From an uncultured bacterium (GTDB lineage Bacteria; Bacteroidota; Ignavibacteria; UBA10030; BY39): a stretch of 64,000 bases of DNA. Positions 54,866 to 62,775 of the stretch are shown here, one piece after another. The translations under genes were made by a program, and so were the position numbers. The DNA lies in contig CALCJK010000003.1 in assembly GCA_937967455.1 (NCBI GenBank), forward strand, positions 62,001 through 126,000, written 5' to 3'. Each line of letters starts with the position of its first letter. Position 1 is the first letter of the stretch. Below the pieces are notes generated by a model. That model was not told where the DNA came from, did not search any database, and saw nothing but the letters and a program-made list of their open reading frames with translations.

Positions 54866-55339
54866 CTACTTTTTTGTTGAATTCAAAAAAAGCTTACCAT
54901 TTTGATTTACTTTAACCCAGTAAGCTTTTGCAGGAAGTAACTCTGTAGTTATGAAGTATCCATTATTATAGCCATAGAAATTAGAAGTGATTATATTTTC
55001 TGGCTCCGATGTTATGTTAGAAACTAAAACTGTTTCTGATATACATCCAATTAAGTTCCAACCTTCAACTACATCAATTGTATCGCTTAAAATTGGGATT
55101 CCTTCTAATGGTATTGTTTGATATGCATTAAATTTGAGCCAATAGTCAATACTATTATAAATAGTATCTTTTTGAGCGTATCCTGTTCCTGGAATGTATA
55201 AGAAGGCATTTGATGTAGCAGTTGGAAATAATATGATTTTTCTTGGATCATTAACTACAAGTGGTAAGGAAATCATATTCCAACCGTTTTTAAATTTTTT
55301 GTTACTCCAGGCAGAAATTATTGCACGATTTAAATAGCT
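54866..55339 (-). pseudogene. Remnant of a T9SS-type secreted protein (C-terminal fragment)
   Basis: The frame is open from just after a TGA at 55342 to a stop at 54866 (158 codons), but the only ATG gives 136 residues beginning mid-domain at WN-MISLPLVVNDPRK. The sequence (ILFPTATSNAFLYIPGTGY, YWLKFNAYQ, VVEGWNLIGCIS, AKAYWVKVNQNGKLFL) is the domain that normally precedes the sorting signal in large secreted proteins of Ignavibacteria. It lacks both a signal peptide and the NYPNPFNP domain. Read as a decayed or truncated gene. Confidence 0.6.
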
Positions 55340-55445
55340 TCATGTTGCATTTGATAGTAATCTGTTCATTTTTAACAAAAATGCATTATTGATATTTCGC
55401 GTCTGTATTTTGTGTAAAATTTGTAGAACTGTTATAGGAATGAGT

Positions 55446-56936
55446 CTATTCGTCAGAATGTTGACTTTTCTTTCTGAATAAATCATACACCAAAGATTTT
55501 TCTTTTTTTAATCTTTTGTTATAGATATTTGCATCATTTCCTGATTTTGGTTTCCAAGCATCACTTGATGTTTCAAGAGCATTTTCGAATTGCCATTTAT
55601 AAGAGAATGCTCGGCCATGCAAACATTTAAGAGCTTCCAATCTTTTGTGTAAAATTTTACCGTTTGATAGGTTGTTTTTTGCAATTGTAGAGTCAACAAA
55701 AAAACTATCTAATTCTGAGAATGAGAATATTAGATATATTTGATTTTCTTTCCATTTATGTTCTTTTTTTAAAGTTTGGCGAAAAAGAGCTGAACCTGTA
55801 AAATCTTTGTCTTTTAATTTTAATAGTGGCTCTATTGGAATATTATGTTGAGAAAGAGTTGTTAGCACTTCACTGGATATTTTATATTTAATCTGATTGA
55901 CTACTTTTTGTTCAAAGACATTCTGTACAAAGAACAAAGTTACAAAACAAATGAGAGCAGCAGTAATAGGTGCAAAAGCCCATCCAGTTACAATTTTTCC
56001 AAGAATTTTGTAATTAATCCCTCGTCCACCTTTTGCTAAGCCTACTCCTATAACTGCTCCTATTGTTAGCTGTGTACTGGATAATGGTACTAAAGGTATC
56101 GAAGGTAGTTTATGACTTATTAACCAGTATTCCAGTTGTTCTGATGAAAACAAAAAAAGTACAATAGCTTCGGATAGTACAACGATCAAACCTGTTATGG
56201 GTGTTATTTTATATAATTCGTTTCCTACTGTCAACATAACTTTATAACTATATGTAAAAATACCAATTGCGATGGCAATACCGCCAACAAGGAAAAGTTG
56301 TTTTGTGCTGGAGAAAATAAAAATTTGAAATATATGTATGTCGCTAAACGGAGCAGAATTTACAAACATTCCCATTACATTAGCAATATTATTTGCTCCT
56401 AAAGAGTAAGATGCAAAAGCCCCAATGATAAGGAATCCAATTCTTGTTAATGCATCTAACCTTAATATGTGTAATTTAATTTTCCTTAAAATAGCTGCTA
56501 TTATTATAAAAATTATTAGAGCAAAACCAGCAGATAGAACTGGTCCGACCACCCATGTTGATAAAATTTTTGTTAATGATGTGGTATCAGTAGGTGATCC
56601 AGTAAATATATTCCATCCAATAATTCCACCTACCACTGCTTGAGAAACTGAAACTGGAAGTTTTAACTTGGTCATCATTGTTACAGTAATAGCAACAGCT
56701 AAAGCAACAGTAAAGCTACCTGCAAGCGTATTTACTGCACCCAGTTCATTAAGAGTTTTTGATGCTCCTTCACCACTTATTACAGCACCTAAAGTAACAA
56801 ATATACCGGCAATAATTGCAGCAGTTTTAAATCTAACCATCTTGGAGACAACTGCGGTCCCAAAAATATTTACTCCATGGTTAGCTCCTAAGGACCATCC
56901 CAAAAATAATCCGCTTGTCAGGAAAAACCATATCAT
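55446..56936 (-). CDS. Inorganic phosphate transporter, PiT family
   Basis: A 496-residue membrane protein of the Pit/PHO4 family: paired signature repeats LGANHGVNIFGTAVVSKMV (near residues 16-34) and LGANNIANVMGMFV (near 179-192), with about ten helices. A C-terminal soluble tail of about 130 residues (from 365), with a charged end, is longer than in classical PitA and is unassigned. It overlaps the DUF47 gene by 4 nt, the normal Pit-accessory pair. Confidence 0.9.
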   Translation of the reverse strand: MIWFFLTSGLFLGWSLGANHGVNIFGTAVVSKMVRFKTAAIIAGIFVTLGAVISGEGASKTLNELGAVNTLAGSFTVALAVAITVTMMTKLKLPVSVSQAVVGGIIGWNIFTGSPTDTTSLTKILSTWVVGPVLSAGFALIIFIIIAAILRKIKLHILRLDALTRIGFLIIGAFASYSLGANNIANVMGMFVNSAPFSDIHIFQIFIFSSTKQLFLVGGIAIAIGIFTYSYKVMLTVGNELYKITPITGLIVVLSEAIVLFLFSSEQLEYWLISHKLPSIPLVPLSSTQLTIGAVIGVGLAKGGRGINYKILGKIVTGWAFAPITAALICFVTLFFVQNVFEQKVVNQIKYKISSEVLTTLSQHNIPIEPLLKLKDKDFTGSALFRQTLKKEHKWKENQIYLIFSFSELDSFFVDSTIAKNNLSNGKILHKRLEALKCLHGRAFSYKWQFENALETSSDAWKPKSGNDANIYNKRLKKEKSLVYDLFRKKSQHSDE

Positions 56937-57577
56937 AGATGTCTCTTAATTGTTGCTATTGATAATCGATCGCATACATCTTCAGCTTCGTCTGCAATTA
57001 ATTCTATATGGTAAGCAAAGTAACGCATATGGATTTTAAAACAGAGATCTATGCTTGTTTGAAAAACTGTTCTTTTTATTTTCTCACTAATTTTATCAGT
57101 TTCTTTTTCATAATACATCGCTTTATTTATGTTGTCTCTAACTTTATTTAATTCAGTAAAATATGATCGGATTGCCGTTACCATTGCTTCGACTGCAAAG
57201 GTAGATGCATCAGTTAATTCTATATATAATGGTTTAAGTTCTTCTAAAATTTTTGGCATTTCTACATCAAATTGTGCCAAAGTATCAGCCATCATATTTA
57301 GAACTTTATCCGCACTTTCTAGTAAACCTAATACATCACCTCGAAACTCTGGTATCAAAGTTTCCAGATAAAGCTTTGTTTCAATTGCTCTTCTAAGAGA
57401 ATCTCCTTTGCTTTCAATTTCGTCGATATTATGTCGATCATCGGAAAAACGATCCAACTGACCGTTTAAATAGTGTCTAATACTAGTTCGGAAAGTTAAA
57501 GCTCCTTTAACAATCATATCGAGATATTCATCTATTTGCATCTCGAGTTCTTTTGTCTTTTTAAGTAATAAGTCCAT
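56933..57577 (-). CDS. DUF47/PhoU-like Pit accessory protein
   Basis: 214 residues, all-helical PhoU-like fold. IDEIESKGDSLRRAIETKLY (about 50-69), YYEKETDKISEKIKRTVF and the EDVCDRLSIATIKR end fit the DUF47/TIGR00153 family, which regulates the neighbouring Pit transporter. First gene of the two-gene operon; ATG overlaps nothing upstream, and a TATAAT-like element lies about 60 nt before it. Confidence 0.88.
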   Translation of the reverse strand: MDLLLKKTKELEMQIDEYLDMIVKGALTFRTSIRHYLNGQLDRFSDDRHNIDEIESKGDSLRRAIETKLYLETLIPEFRGDVLGLLESADKVLNMMADTLAQFDVEMPKILEELKPLYIELTDASTFAVEAMVTAIRSYFTELNKVRDNINKAMYYEKETDKISEKIKRTVFQTSIDLCFKIHMRYFAYHIELIADEAEDVCDRLSIATIKRHL

Positions 57578-57647
57578 GTTTTTACCATATAATTTAAATT
57601 TATTTAATTAGTTTAAAGAAATATAAAAATCCAGGATATTATAATCA

Positions 57648-57681
57648 TTGAAATTTCAAACTAGAATGTTTCGGTTGAAAC
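57648..57681 (-). promoter_or_regulatory. Tandem palindromes upstream of the Pit operon, candidate operator
   Basis: TTGAAATTTCAA (57648-57659, perfect) and GTTTC-GGTT-GAAAC (57668-57681, perfect) lie 70-105 nt upstream of the DUF47 ATG. A minus-strand TATAAT (57638-57643) sits next to the first. No Pho-box match was recognised. Confidence 0.3.
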
Positions 57682-58486
57682 TATAATGATTCGTTTCATA
57701 TAATATTGCTGCGGGTTTGTTATCAACAAGTTAATATATAAACATTTTCTATTAAAAATGCTACTATTAGAGCAAAACTAATTCCGTTATATCTGGATAT
57801 GTCTGTAAGATTTTCACGAATTTTTATATTATCCATACTTACCTCGGAAAGTATGTAAACTTCATAGCTTTCATATGTTAATTTTTCTGTATAATTTCTA
57901 ATGTTTTTTATTAAATTTACCCAGATTTGTGAAAATGCGCTTTCCGTAATGAAATATATTATCATACATAAACTATTAAAGTTAATATTATTTTAAAACT
58001 AATAAATTTTCAAATCAAATCCATATTAATTAAATTATATATGCACTTTGTGATAAAAATTTTGCTAAAATACTAATATTTTGACGGAATTTGACTTTTA
58101 CGATTAAAAAGTTCAAAAATTGCTTTTAGTATAATTGGCCTACAATATCATGGGATTGGAAAATTTCCGCATTTTTATGAATGCATCGCACAAAAAGAAA
58201 AATGAATTCTTGAAAGAGCACTAAAAACTACAAATAAAAATATTACCGTTCAAGTAAATCTTTCGAAATTAACAAGAAGTGCTCTAAAAAGTAAACTACA
58301 AAATTTTTTAAAGATTTATATTTAAATAATGATGTAAATAAATTGTATTAAAATATTTTTTCACTTATGAGAGCGAGATAAAAACTATTTACCGGTTATA
58401 TGTAACTCTAATATGACAATATTTTGATTGATAAATAAATTTTCTTAAATTTTGTATGTATAACAAAACTAAAGAGGAAATATATT
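57682..58486. other. Long poorly coding intergenic stretch before htpX
   Basis: About 800 nt without a convincing gene. It holds a weak minus-strand ORF (57723-57965, 80 residues, start MIIYFITESAFS, no recognisable domain or ribosome site) and a decayed plus-strand frame (58095-58325). The rest is AT-rich. A promoter for htpX must lie near its right end, but I see no clear hexamer pair. Confidence 0.5.
58095..58325 (+). pseudogene. Decayed coding remnant with one in-frame stop
   Basis: One frame reads about 36 codons (including AFSIIGLQYHGIGKFPHF) to a TGA at 58203, then a further 39 codons (ILERALKTTNKNITVQVNLS onward) to TAA at 58323. No good start codon or ribosome site was seen. The protein-like composition on both sides of one stop suggests a broken gene, but the family was not recognised. 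Confidence 0.3.
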
Positions 58487-59335
58487 ATGAATACTATAAA
58501 AACAGCTATTTTGATGACTATCTTAACATTGCTACTTATTTTTGTTGGTAATTTAATTGGTGGCAATGGTGGAATGATAATCGCTTTTATATTTGCTGTA
58601 TTAATGAATTTTACAACTTACTGGTTCAGTGATAAAATTGTATTGAAAATGTATAGAGCTCAACAGATTCAACCTCAAGATAGCCCTGAGCTTTTTAGAT
58701 TGATTGAGAACTTAACTGCCAGATCGAATCTGCCGATCCCCAAAGTATATATAATACCATCAGATCAACCAAATGCCTTTGCAACTGGACGTAATCCCCA
58801 AAATTCAGCTGTTGCATTAACAGAAGGTATTATCAAATTATTAAATAGAGAAGAATTAAGTGGTGTGATTGCTCATGAATTATCGCATGTAAAAAATCGT
58901 GATATATTAGTCGGTACTATTGCTGCAACCATAGCAGGGGCAATTAGTATGCTTGCAAATATGGCTCAATGGGCTTTAATATTTGGTGGTAGAGGCAACA
59001 ATGATCGTGAAGGTAATCCTCTTGGATTACTTGTATCAATTATAGTTGCTCCAATTGCTGCCATGTTAATTCAATTAGCAATATCTCGTTCTAGAGAATT
59101 TATGGCAGATGAATCAGGGGCAAAAATGACAGGTAATCCACTATATTTAGCTAATGCTCTAAAAAAATTACATATAAAAAGTCAACAAATTCCAATGCAA
59201 GCAAATGCAGCTACTGCTCATATGTTTATTGTAAATCCATTAAGTGCAAAAGGTATGGCAAAGTTGTTTAGTACTCATCCTCCTATCGAAGAAAGAATTA
59301 AAAGGTTAGAATCAATGGTCTATGGTAATTATTAA
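58487..59335 (+). CDS. htpX: Protease HtpX homologue (M48B)
   Basis: A 282-residue inner-membrane zinc protease of protein quality control. Two N-terminal helices (residues 4-48), the zinc site [10 protein letters not shown] (near 130), two more helices (about 145-200), then [12 protein letters not shown] with the third ligand and [14 protein letters not shown] at the C-terminus. Full length. An agagga site precedes the ATG. Confidence 0.94.
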   Translation: MNTIKTAILMTILTLLLIFVGNLIGGNGGMIIAFIFAVLMNFTTYWFSDKIVLKMYRAQQIQPQDSPELFRLIENLTARSNLPIPKVYIIPSDQPNAFATGRNPQNSAVALTEGIIKLLNREELSGVIAHELSHVKNRDILVGTIAATIAGAISMLANMAQWALIFGGRGNNDREGNPLGLLVSIIVAPIAAMLIQLAISRSREFMADESGAKMTGNPLYLANALKKLHIKSQQIPMQANAATAHMFIVNPLSAKGMAKLFSTHPPIEERIKRLESMVYGNY

Positions 59336-59352
59336 AAAATGAAAGTTTTACC

Positions 59353-60240
59353 TTGAATTTAAATACAGTAATTAATACCAATATTCCAAATTTAAAACTT
59401 TTCCGTAAAGGGAAAGTCAGAGATGTTTATGAAATTGATGATAAACTTCTCATTGTTTCAACTGATAGAATATCTGCCTTTGATGTGGTATTTCCTAACG
59501 GTATACCATACAAGGGTAAGGTTTTGAATATGATTTCAGTTTTTTGGTTTAAAAAGCTTAATAGTATTTTCCCAAATCATTTTATTTCAAGTGATGTGGA
59601 AACTGTTATAAATGATAATTATGATTTCTTAAAACAGAGATCAATGATCGTCAAGAAAGCAGAACCAATAAAAATTGAAGCTGTTGTTAGGGGATATCTC
59701 GCTGGATCAGCATTAGTTGAATATAAAAAGACTGGAAGCATTTGTGGTAAAAAATTGCCAGCAGGATTAAAGGAATCTTCGAAGTTGCCTGAACCAATTT
59801 TTACTCCGTCTACTAAAGCAGACATAGGTCATGATGAAAACATTACTGAATCTCAAGCAATTAATTTAATTGGTAAAGAAATATTTTATAAAATTAAAGA
59901 AACCAGTTTGAAATTATATAATGAAATTGCAGAATACACATATTCAAGAGGAATAATTTTTGCCGATACAAAGTTTGAATTCGGGATATTAGATGGCGAG
60001 CTAATGTTAATTGATGAAGTTGGTACACCAGATTCCTCAAGATTTTGGGATCTTTATACTTATAAAGAAGGTGTGTCACAGCCATCTTTTGATAAGCAAT
60101 TTGTGAGGGACTATTTAATAAGTATTGGCTGGGATAAAAATCCACCAGCACCAGAACTTCCCAAAGAAATCGTAGAAGAAACTAGTCGGCGGTATCTTAA
60201 CGCGTATAAATTGATTGTTGGAGAAGATCTTTTAGTGTGA
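59353..60240 (+). CDS. purC: Phosphoribosylaminoimidazole-succinocarboxamide synthase
   Basis: A 295-residue SAICAR synthetase of purine synthesis, of the longer form. RKGKVRDVYEIDD near 18-30, SAFDVVFPNGIPYKGKVL, EAVVRGYLAGSAL, FTPSTKADIGHDENI and LIDEVGTPDSSRFW are all present. TTG start directly before the conserved N-terminus. Its stop overlaps the next gene's GTG. purE lies one gene further on. Confidence 0.95.
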   Translation: MNLNTVINTNIPNLKLFRKGKVRDVYEIDDKLLIVSTDRISAFDVVFPNGIPYKGKVLNMISVFWFKKLNSIFPNHFISSDVETVINDNYDFLKQRSMIVKKAEPIKIEAVVRGYLAGSALVEYKKTGSICGKKLPAGLKESSKLPEPIFTPSTKADIGHDENITESQAINLIGKEIFYKIKETSLKLYNEIAEYTYSRGIIFADTKFEFGILDGELMLIDEVGTPDSSRFWDLYTYKEGVSQPSFDKQFVRDYLISIGWDKNPPAPELPKEIVEETSRRYLNAYKLIVGEDLLV

Positions 60241-61250
60241 ATACTCAGATTATCAAAGTATCTCCGATAAATCCAGAACATAATGTAATAAACCTTGCAG
60301 CAGAAATATTAAAAATTGGTGGTTTAGTTGCATTCCCAACAGAAACAGTTTATGGCCTTGGTGCAGATGCTTTTAACCCAATTGCTGTTAGAAAAGTATT
60401 TGAAGCAAAAAATCGACCACCAGATAATCCTTTAATTGTGCACATATCAAGTTCTGAACAATTAATGGAGTTAACTGATTTTTTACCAGAGGTGGGAAAA
60501 ATTATCACAGATGCATATTGGCCTGGACCTCTTACAATTGTAGTAAAAGCCTCCAAATTTATACCTGCTATCGTTACTGGAGGTCTTGAAACTGTTGCTG
60601 TGAGAATGCCAAATAATAAAGTGGCTCTAAAGTTAATTGAAGCACTTGATAAACCGATTGTTGGACCAAGTGCGAATTTATCAGGTAAGCCAAGTCCAAC
60701 ATCTGCTGAGCATGTATTTCACGATTTAAGTGGGAAAATTGATTTAATTCTGGATGCTGGATCAACTGAAATTGGTGTTGAGTCTACTGTTATCGATATA
60801 ACTGTTCATCCACCATTAATATTAAGATTTGGTGGGTTAACAAAAGAAAAAATTGAGCAGTTAATTGGTGATGTTAAAACAACTGAAGATTTAAAGTATA
60901 AAAAAAGATCTCCAGGTACACGGTATCGTCATTATGCACCTGAAGCAAAAGTTGTACTATTTGAAAGAAGTGATGCATTAGCTTTTAATCAATTAGTTCA
61001 AAAATATATTGAAGAGGGGTATAAAGTAGGATACATAATATATTCAGATGAAATTCGTCCTGATAAAAATCTAATAGGTAGAATTTTATCAAACGATATA
61101 GAAGTTTATGCTAAAGAACTTTTTCATTCTTTAAGAGATTTAGACTTGCAGGATGTTGGTGTTATTTTAGTCGAAAGTGTTGAACCCAGAGGTCTGGGTT
61201 TGGCAATCATGGATAGATTAATTAAAGCATCAAAATCTAAAAATAAATAA
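60237..61250 (+). CDS. L-threonylcarbamoyladenylate synthase (Sua5 type)
   Basis: 337 residues: YrdC-like domain 1-205 (FPTETVYGLGADA, KNRPPDNPLIVHI, VGPSANLSGKPSPT, GVESTVID) plus the Sua5-specific C-terminal domain (SPGTRYRHYAPEAKVVLFE, ending EPRGLGLAIMDRL). Makes the threonylcarbamoyl-AMP used for t6A37 in tRNA, the substrate of MtaB encoded at 6189. GTG start overlapping the purC stop. Confidence 0.93.
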   Translation: MNTQIIKVSPINPEHNVINLAAEILKIGGLVAFPTETVYGLGADAFNPIAVRKVFEAKNRPPDNPLIVHISSSEQLMELTDFLPEVGKIITDAYWPGPLTIVVKASKFIPAIVTGGLETVAVRMPNNKVALKLIEALDKPIVGPSANLSGKPSPTSAEHVFHDLSGKIDLILDAGSTEIGVESTVIDITVHPPLILRFGGLTKEKIEQLIGDVKTTEDLKYKKRSPGTRYRHYAPEAKVVLFERSDALAFNQLVQKYIEEGYKVGYIIYSDEIRPDKNLIGRILSNDIEVYAKELFHSLRDLDLQDVGVILVESVEPRGLGLAIMDRLIKASKSKNK

Positions 61251-61262
61251 TAAGGTATAAAT

Positions 61263-61925
61263 ATGAAAATCAAAACAAACTTAGCTGAAGCAATCAATTC
61301 CATGTATCAGGATCTCAACAAAATTATTAAAAGCAAAAGTATTAAATTTAAAGATAAAAATTTAAAATTTAAAAATGAGATTTTTTATACAAAAAATATT
61401 GATGAAAACAGTATTGAATACAAGCTTGAACTATTAAATTCTAAATCTGAAAAAAATGTCTTGGTCACAATAATAATGGGGAGTGAAAATGATCGTTCTG
61501 TGATGGAACCGGCGGCAGAGCTATTAAAAAGTTTTGGAATAAATTATGAAATGAAAATAATTTCTGCTCATCGTTTACCGAATAGATTAAGAGAGTATTT
61601 AGCAGACATAGAACAGCGAGGAATTGAAGTAATAATTGCTGGTGCAGGCATGGCAGCACATTTACCGGGTGTGGTTGCATCTCAAGTTAAAATTCCAGTA
61701 ATTGGGATTCCTATCCAGAGTGGAGCTTTGAACGGGTTAGATGCTTTACTAAGTATTGTTCAGATGCCAAGTGGTATTCCAGTGGCAACTATGGCAATAA
61801 ATGGCGCTAAGAATTCAGCGATTTTTGCAATTCAGATTCTTTCACTAAAATATCCAGAAATTAAGAATAAATATGCAAAATACATTGAAGAAACACAACA
61901 TAAACTTGAAAAATTAACATATTGA
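61263..61925 (+). CDS. purE: N5-carboxyaminoimidazole ribonucleotide mutase PurE with N-terminal extension
   Basis: 220 residues, about 60 more than a typical bacterial PurE. The catalytic domain begins near residue 60 (VLVTIIMGSENDRSVMEPAA) and carries ISAHRLPNRLREY, IAGAGMAAHLPGVVAS and GIPIQSGALNGLDALLSIVQMP. The Lys/Asn-rich first 60 residues are unassigned. An aaggt site supports the first ATG. With purC it forms a purine pair separated by the Sua5 gene. Confidence 0.9.
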   Translation: MKIKTNLAEAINSMYQDLNKIIKSKSIKFKDKNLKFKNEIFYTKNIDENSIEYKLELLNSKSEKNVLVTIIMGSENDRSVMEPAAELLKSFGINYEMKIISAHRLPNRLREYLADIEQRGIEVIIAGAGMAAHLPGVVASQVKIPVIGIPIQSGALNGLDALLSIVQMPSGIPVATMAINGAKNSAIFAIQILSLKYPEIKNKYAKYIEETQHKLEKLTY

Positions 61926-61999
61926 TAATAAAAAGAATTCTATAACTTATTCATTTATAATAACTTATTAAAAATTAAACAAATATTTGGTTAAACGAC

Positions 62000-62028
62000 T
62001 TGATAATTTCAAAAAAATTTCGTATAAT
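62000..62028 (+). promoter_or_regulatory. Strong sigma-70 promoter of the zinc-ribbon gene
   Basis: TTGATA, 17 nt, TATAAT (perfect -10). The start point would be near 62035, giving a leader of about 64 nt to ATG 62099. Confidence 0.65.
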
Positions 62029-62098
62029 ATGTACAAATTAAATCGCTATAATTAATATTAATTAATCGTAACTAATTGAAAGAATAATAAGATAAATT

Positions 62099-62296
62099 AT
62101 GGAAGTTAAATCAAAAGCAAAAGTAATAGGTTTGGTAATTACTACGTGTCCTGCATGTCACAATCCAATTAATTTTGATAGGCAAACTACAAAAATTTGC
62201 GCTTATTGCGAAACTGAAGTTCAAATAAATTTGGATAAGGTTGAGGTAAGTTTGAAAAGCCCAATCAATAAAAAGGTAAAACTTAATTTAAACTAA
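62099..62296 (+). CDS. Small zinc-ribbon protein
   Basis: 65 residues. CPACHNP and CAYCETEV form a four-Cys zinc ribbon (residues 17-37), followed by a basic tail KSPINKKVKLNLN. It has its own promoter and terminator, so it is a single-gene unit. It could bind nucleic acid or a protein partner; no family assigned. Confidence 0.7.
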   Translation: MEVKSKAKVIGLVITTCPACHNPINFDRQTTKICAYCETEVQINLDKVEVSLKSPINKKVKLNLN

Positions 62297-62300
62297 ATTG

Positions 62301-62333
62301 AAATATTTCTCTAGCAATAGAGAAATATTTTTT
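62301..62333 (+). terminator. Rho-independent terminator after the zinc-ribbon gene
   Basis: AAATATTTCTCTA, loop GCAA, TAGAGAAATATTT and T tract: a perfect 13-bp stem capped by a GNRA-type tetraloop. Confidence 0.88.
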
Positions 62334-62345
62334 GAATTAAAAATG

Positions 62346-62358
62346 GACTAAAATAGTC
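62346..62358 (+). promoter_or_regulatory. IscR/Rrf2-type operator upstream of the isc genes
   Basis: GACTAAAATAGTC is a perfect inverted repeat and matches the core of the IscR type 1 site (GACTRWWWYAGTC) at every position; the outer arms match only partly. It lies 9 nt before the regulator's ATG and covers a TAAAAT -10-like hexamer, as expected for autorepression. Confidence 0.65.
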
Positions 62359-62367
62359 GTATATAAA

Positions 62368-62775
62368 ATGTTAAATTTTTCTAAAAAAATTGAATATGGT
62401 TTGATTGCACTCAGATATATTGCATTAATAGGAGATGGCAATATTGTAACAGCTAAAGAGATTTCTGATAAATATAAAATTTCTTACGAACTATTAGCAA
62501 AAGTCTTACAGAAATTAGCAAAGGCTGGCATAATTAATTCATTCTATGGGGTGAATGGTGGTTATACATTAGCCAAATCACCTGAAAAAATAAAATTGTC
62601 GGAAGTAATTTTAGCGCTGGAAGGTAAGTCAAATATATCAATCGTCACTTGTAATTCTGATCAACCCGAATCATGCACAATTTTTGATAGATGCACTATC
62701 AAAACTCCACTTAATAAAATTCAAAGTGTCATAAATAATATGTTTAGTGAAATAAGCATTTCGGAAATTTTATGA
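62368..62775 (+). CDS. Rrf2 family regulator, IscR-like
   Basis: 135 residues. Winged-helix DNA-binding domain (SKKIEYGLIALRYIA, YKISYELLAKVLQKLAKAG, NGGYTLAKSPEKI) and three cysteines in the cluster loop (CNSDQPESCTIFDRC, near 93-107), spaced C-x7-C-x5-C, close to IscR. Expected to sense Fe-S status with a bound 2Fe-2S cluster and to repress its own operon through the site at 62346. ATGA overlap with the desulfurase. Confidence 0.88.
   Translation: MLNFSKKIEYGLIALRYIALIGDGNIVTAKEISDKYKISYELLAKVLQKLAKAGIINSFYGVNGGYTLAKSPEKIKLSEVILALEGKSNISIVTCNSDQPESCTIFDRCTIKTPLNKIQSVINNMFSEISISEIL

Noticed and set aside
56425-56949. Plus-strand ORFs of 72 and 93 residues
   Set aside because: Shadows of the Pit transporter gene, low-complexity hydrophobic translations.
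57723-57965. Minus-strand ORF of 80 residues
   Set aside because: No recognisable domain and no ribosome site. It could be chance in AT-rich DNA, so it is only mentioned within the intergenic entry.
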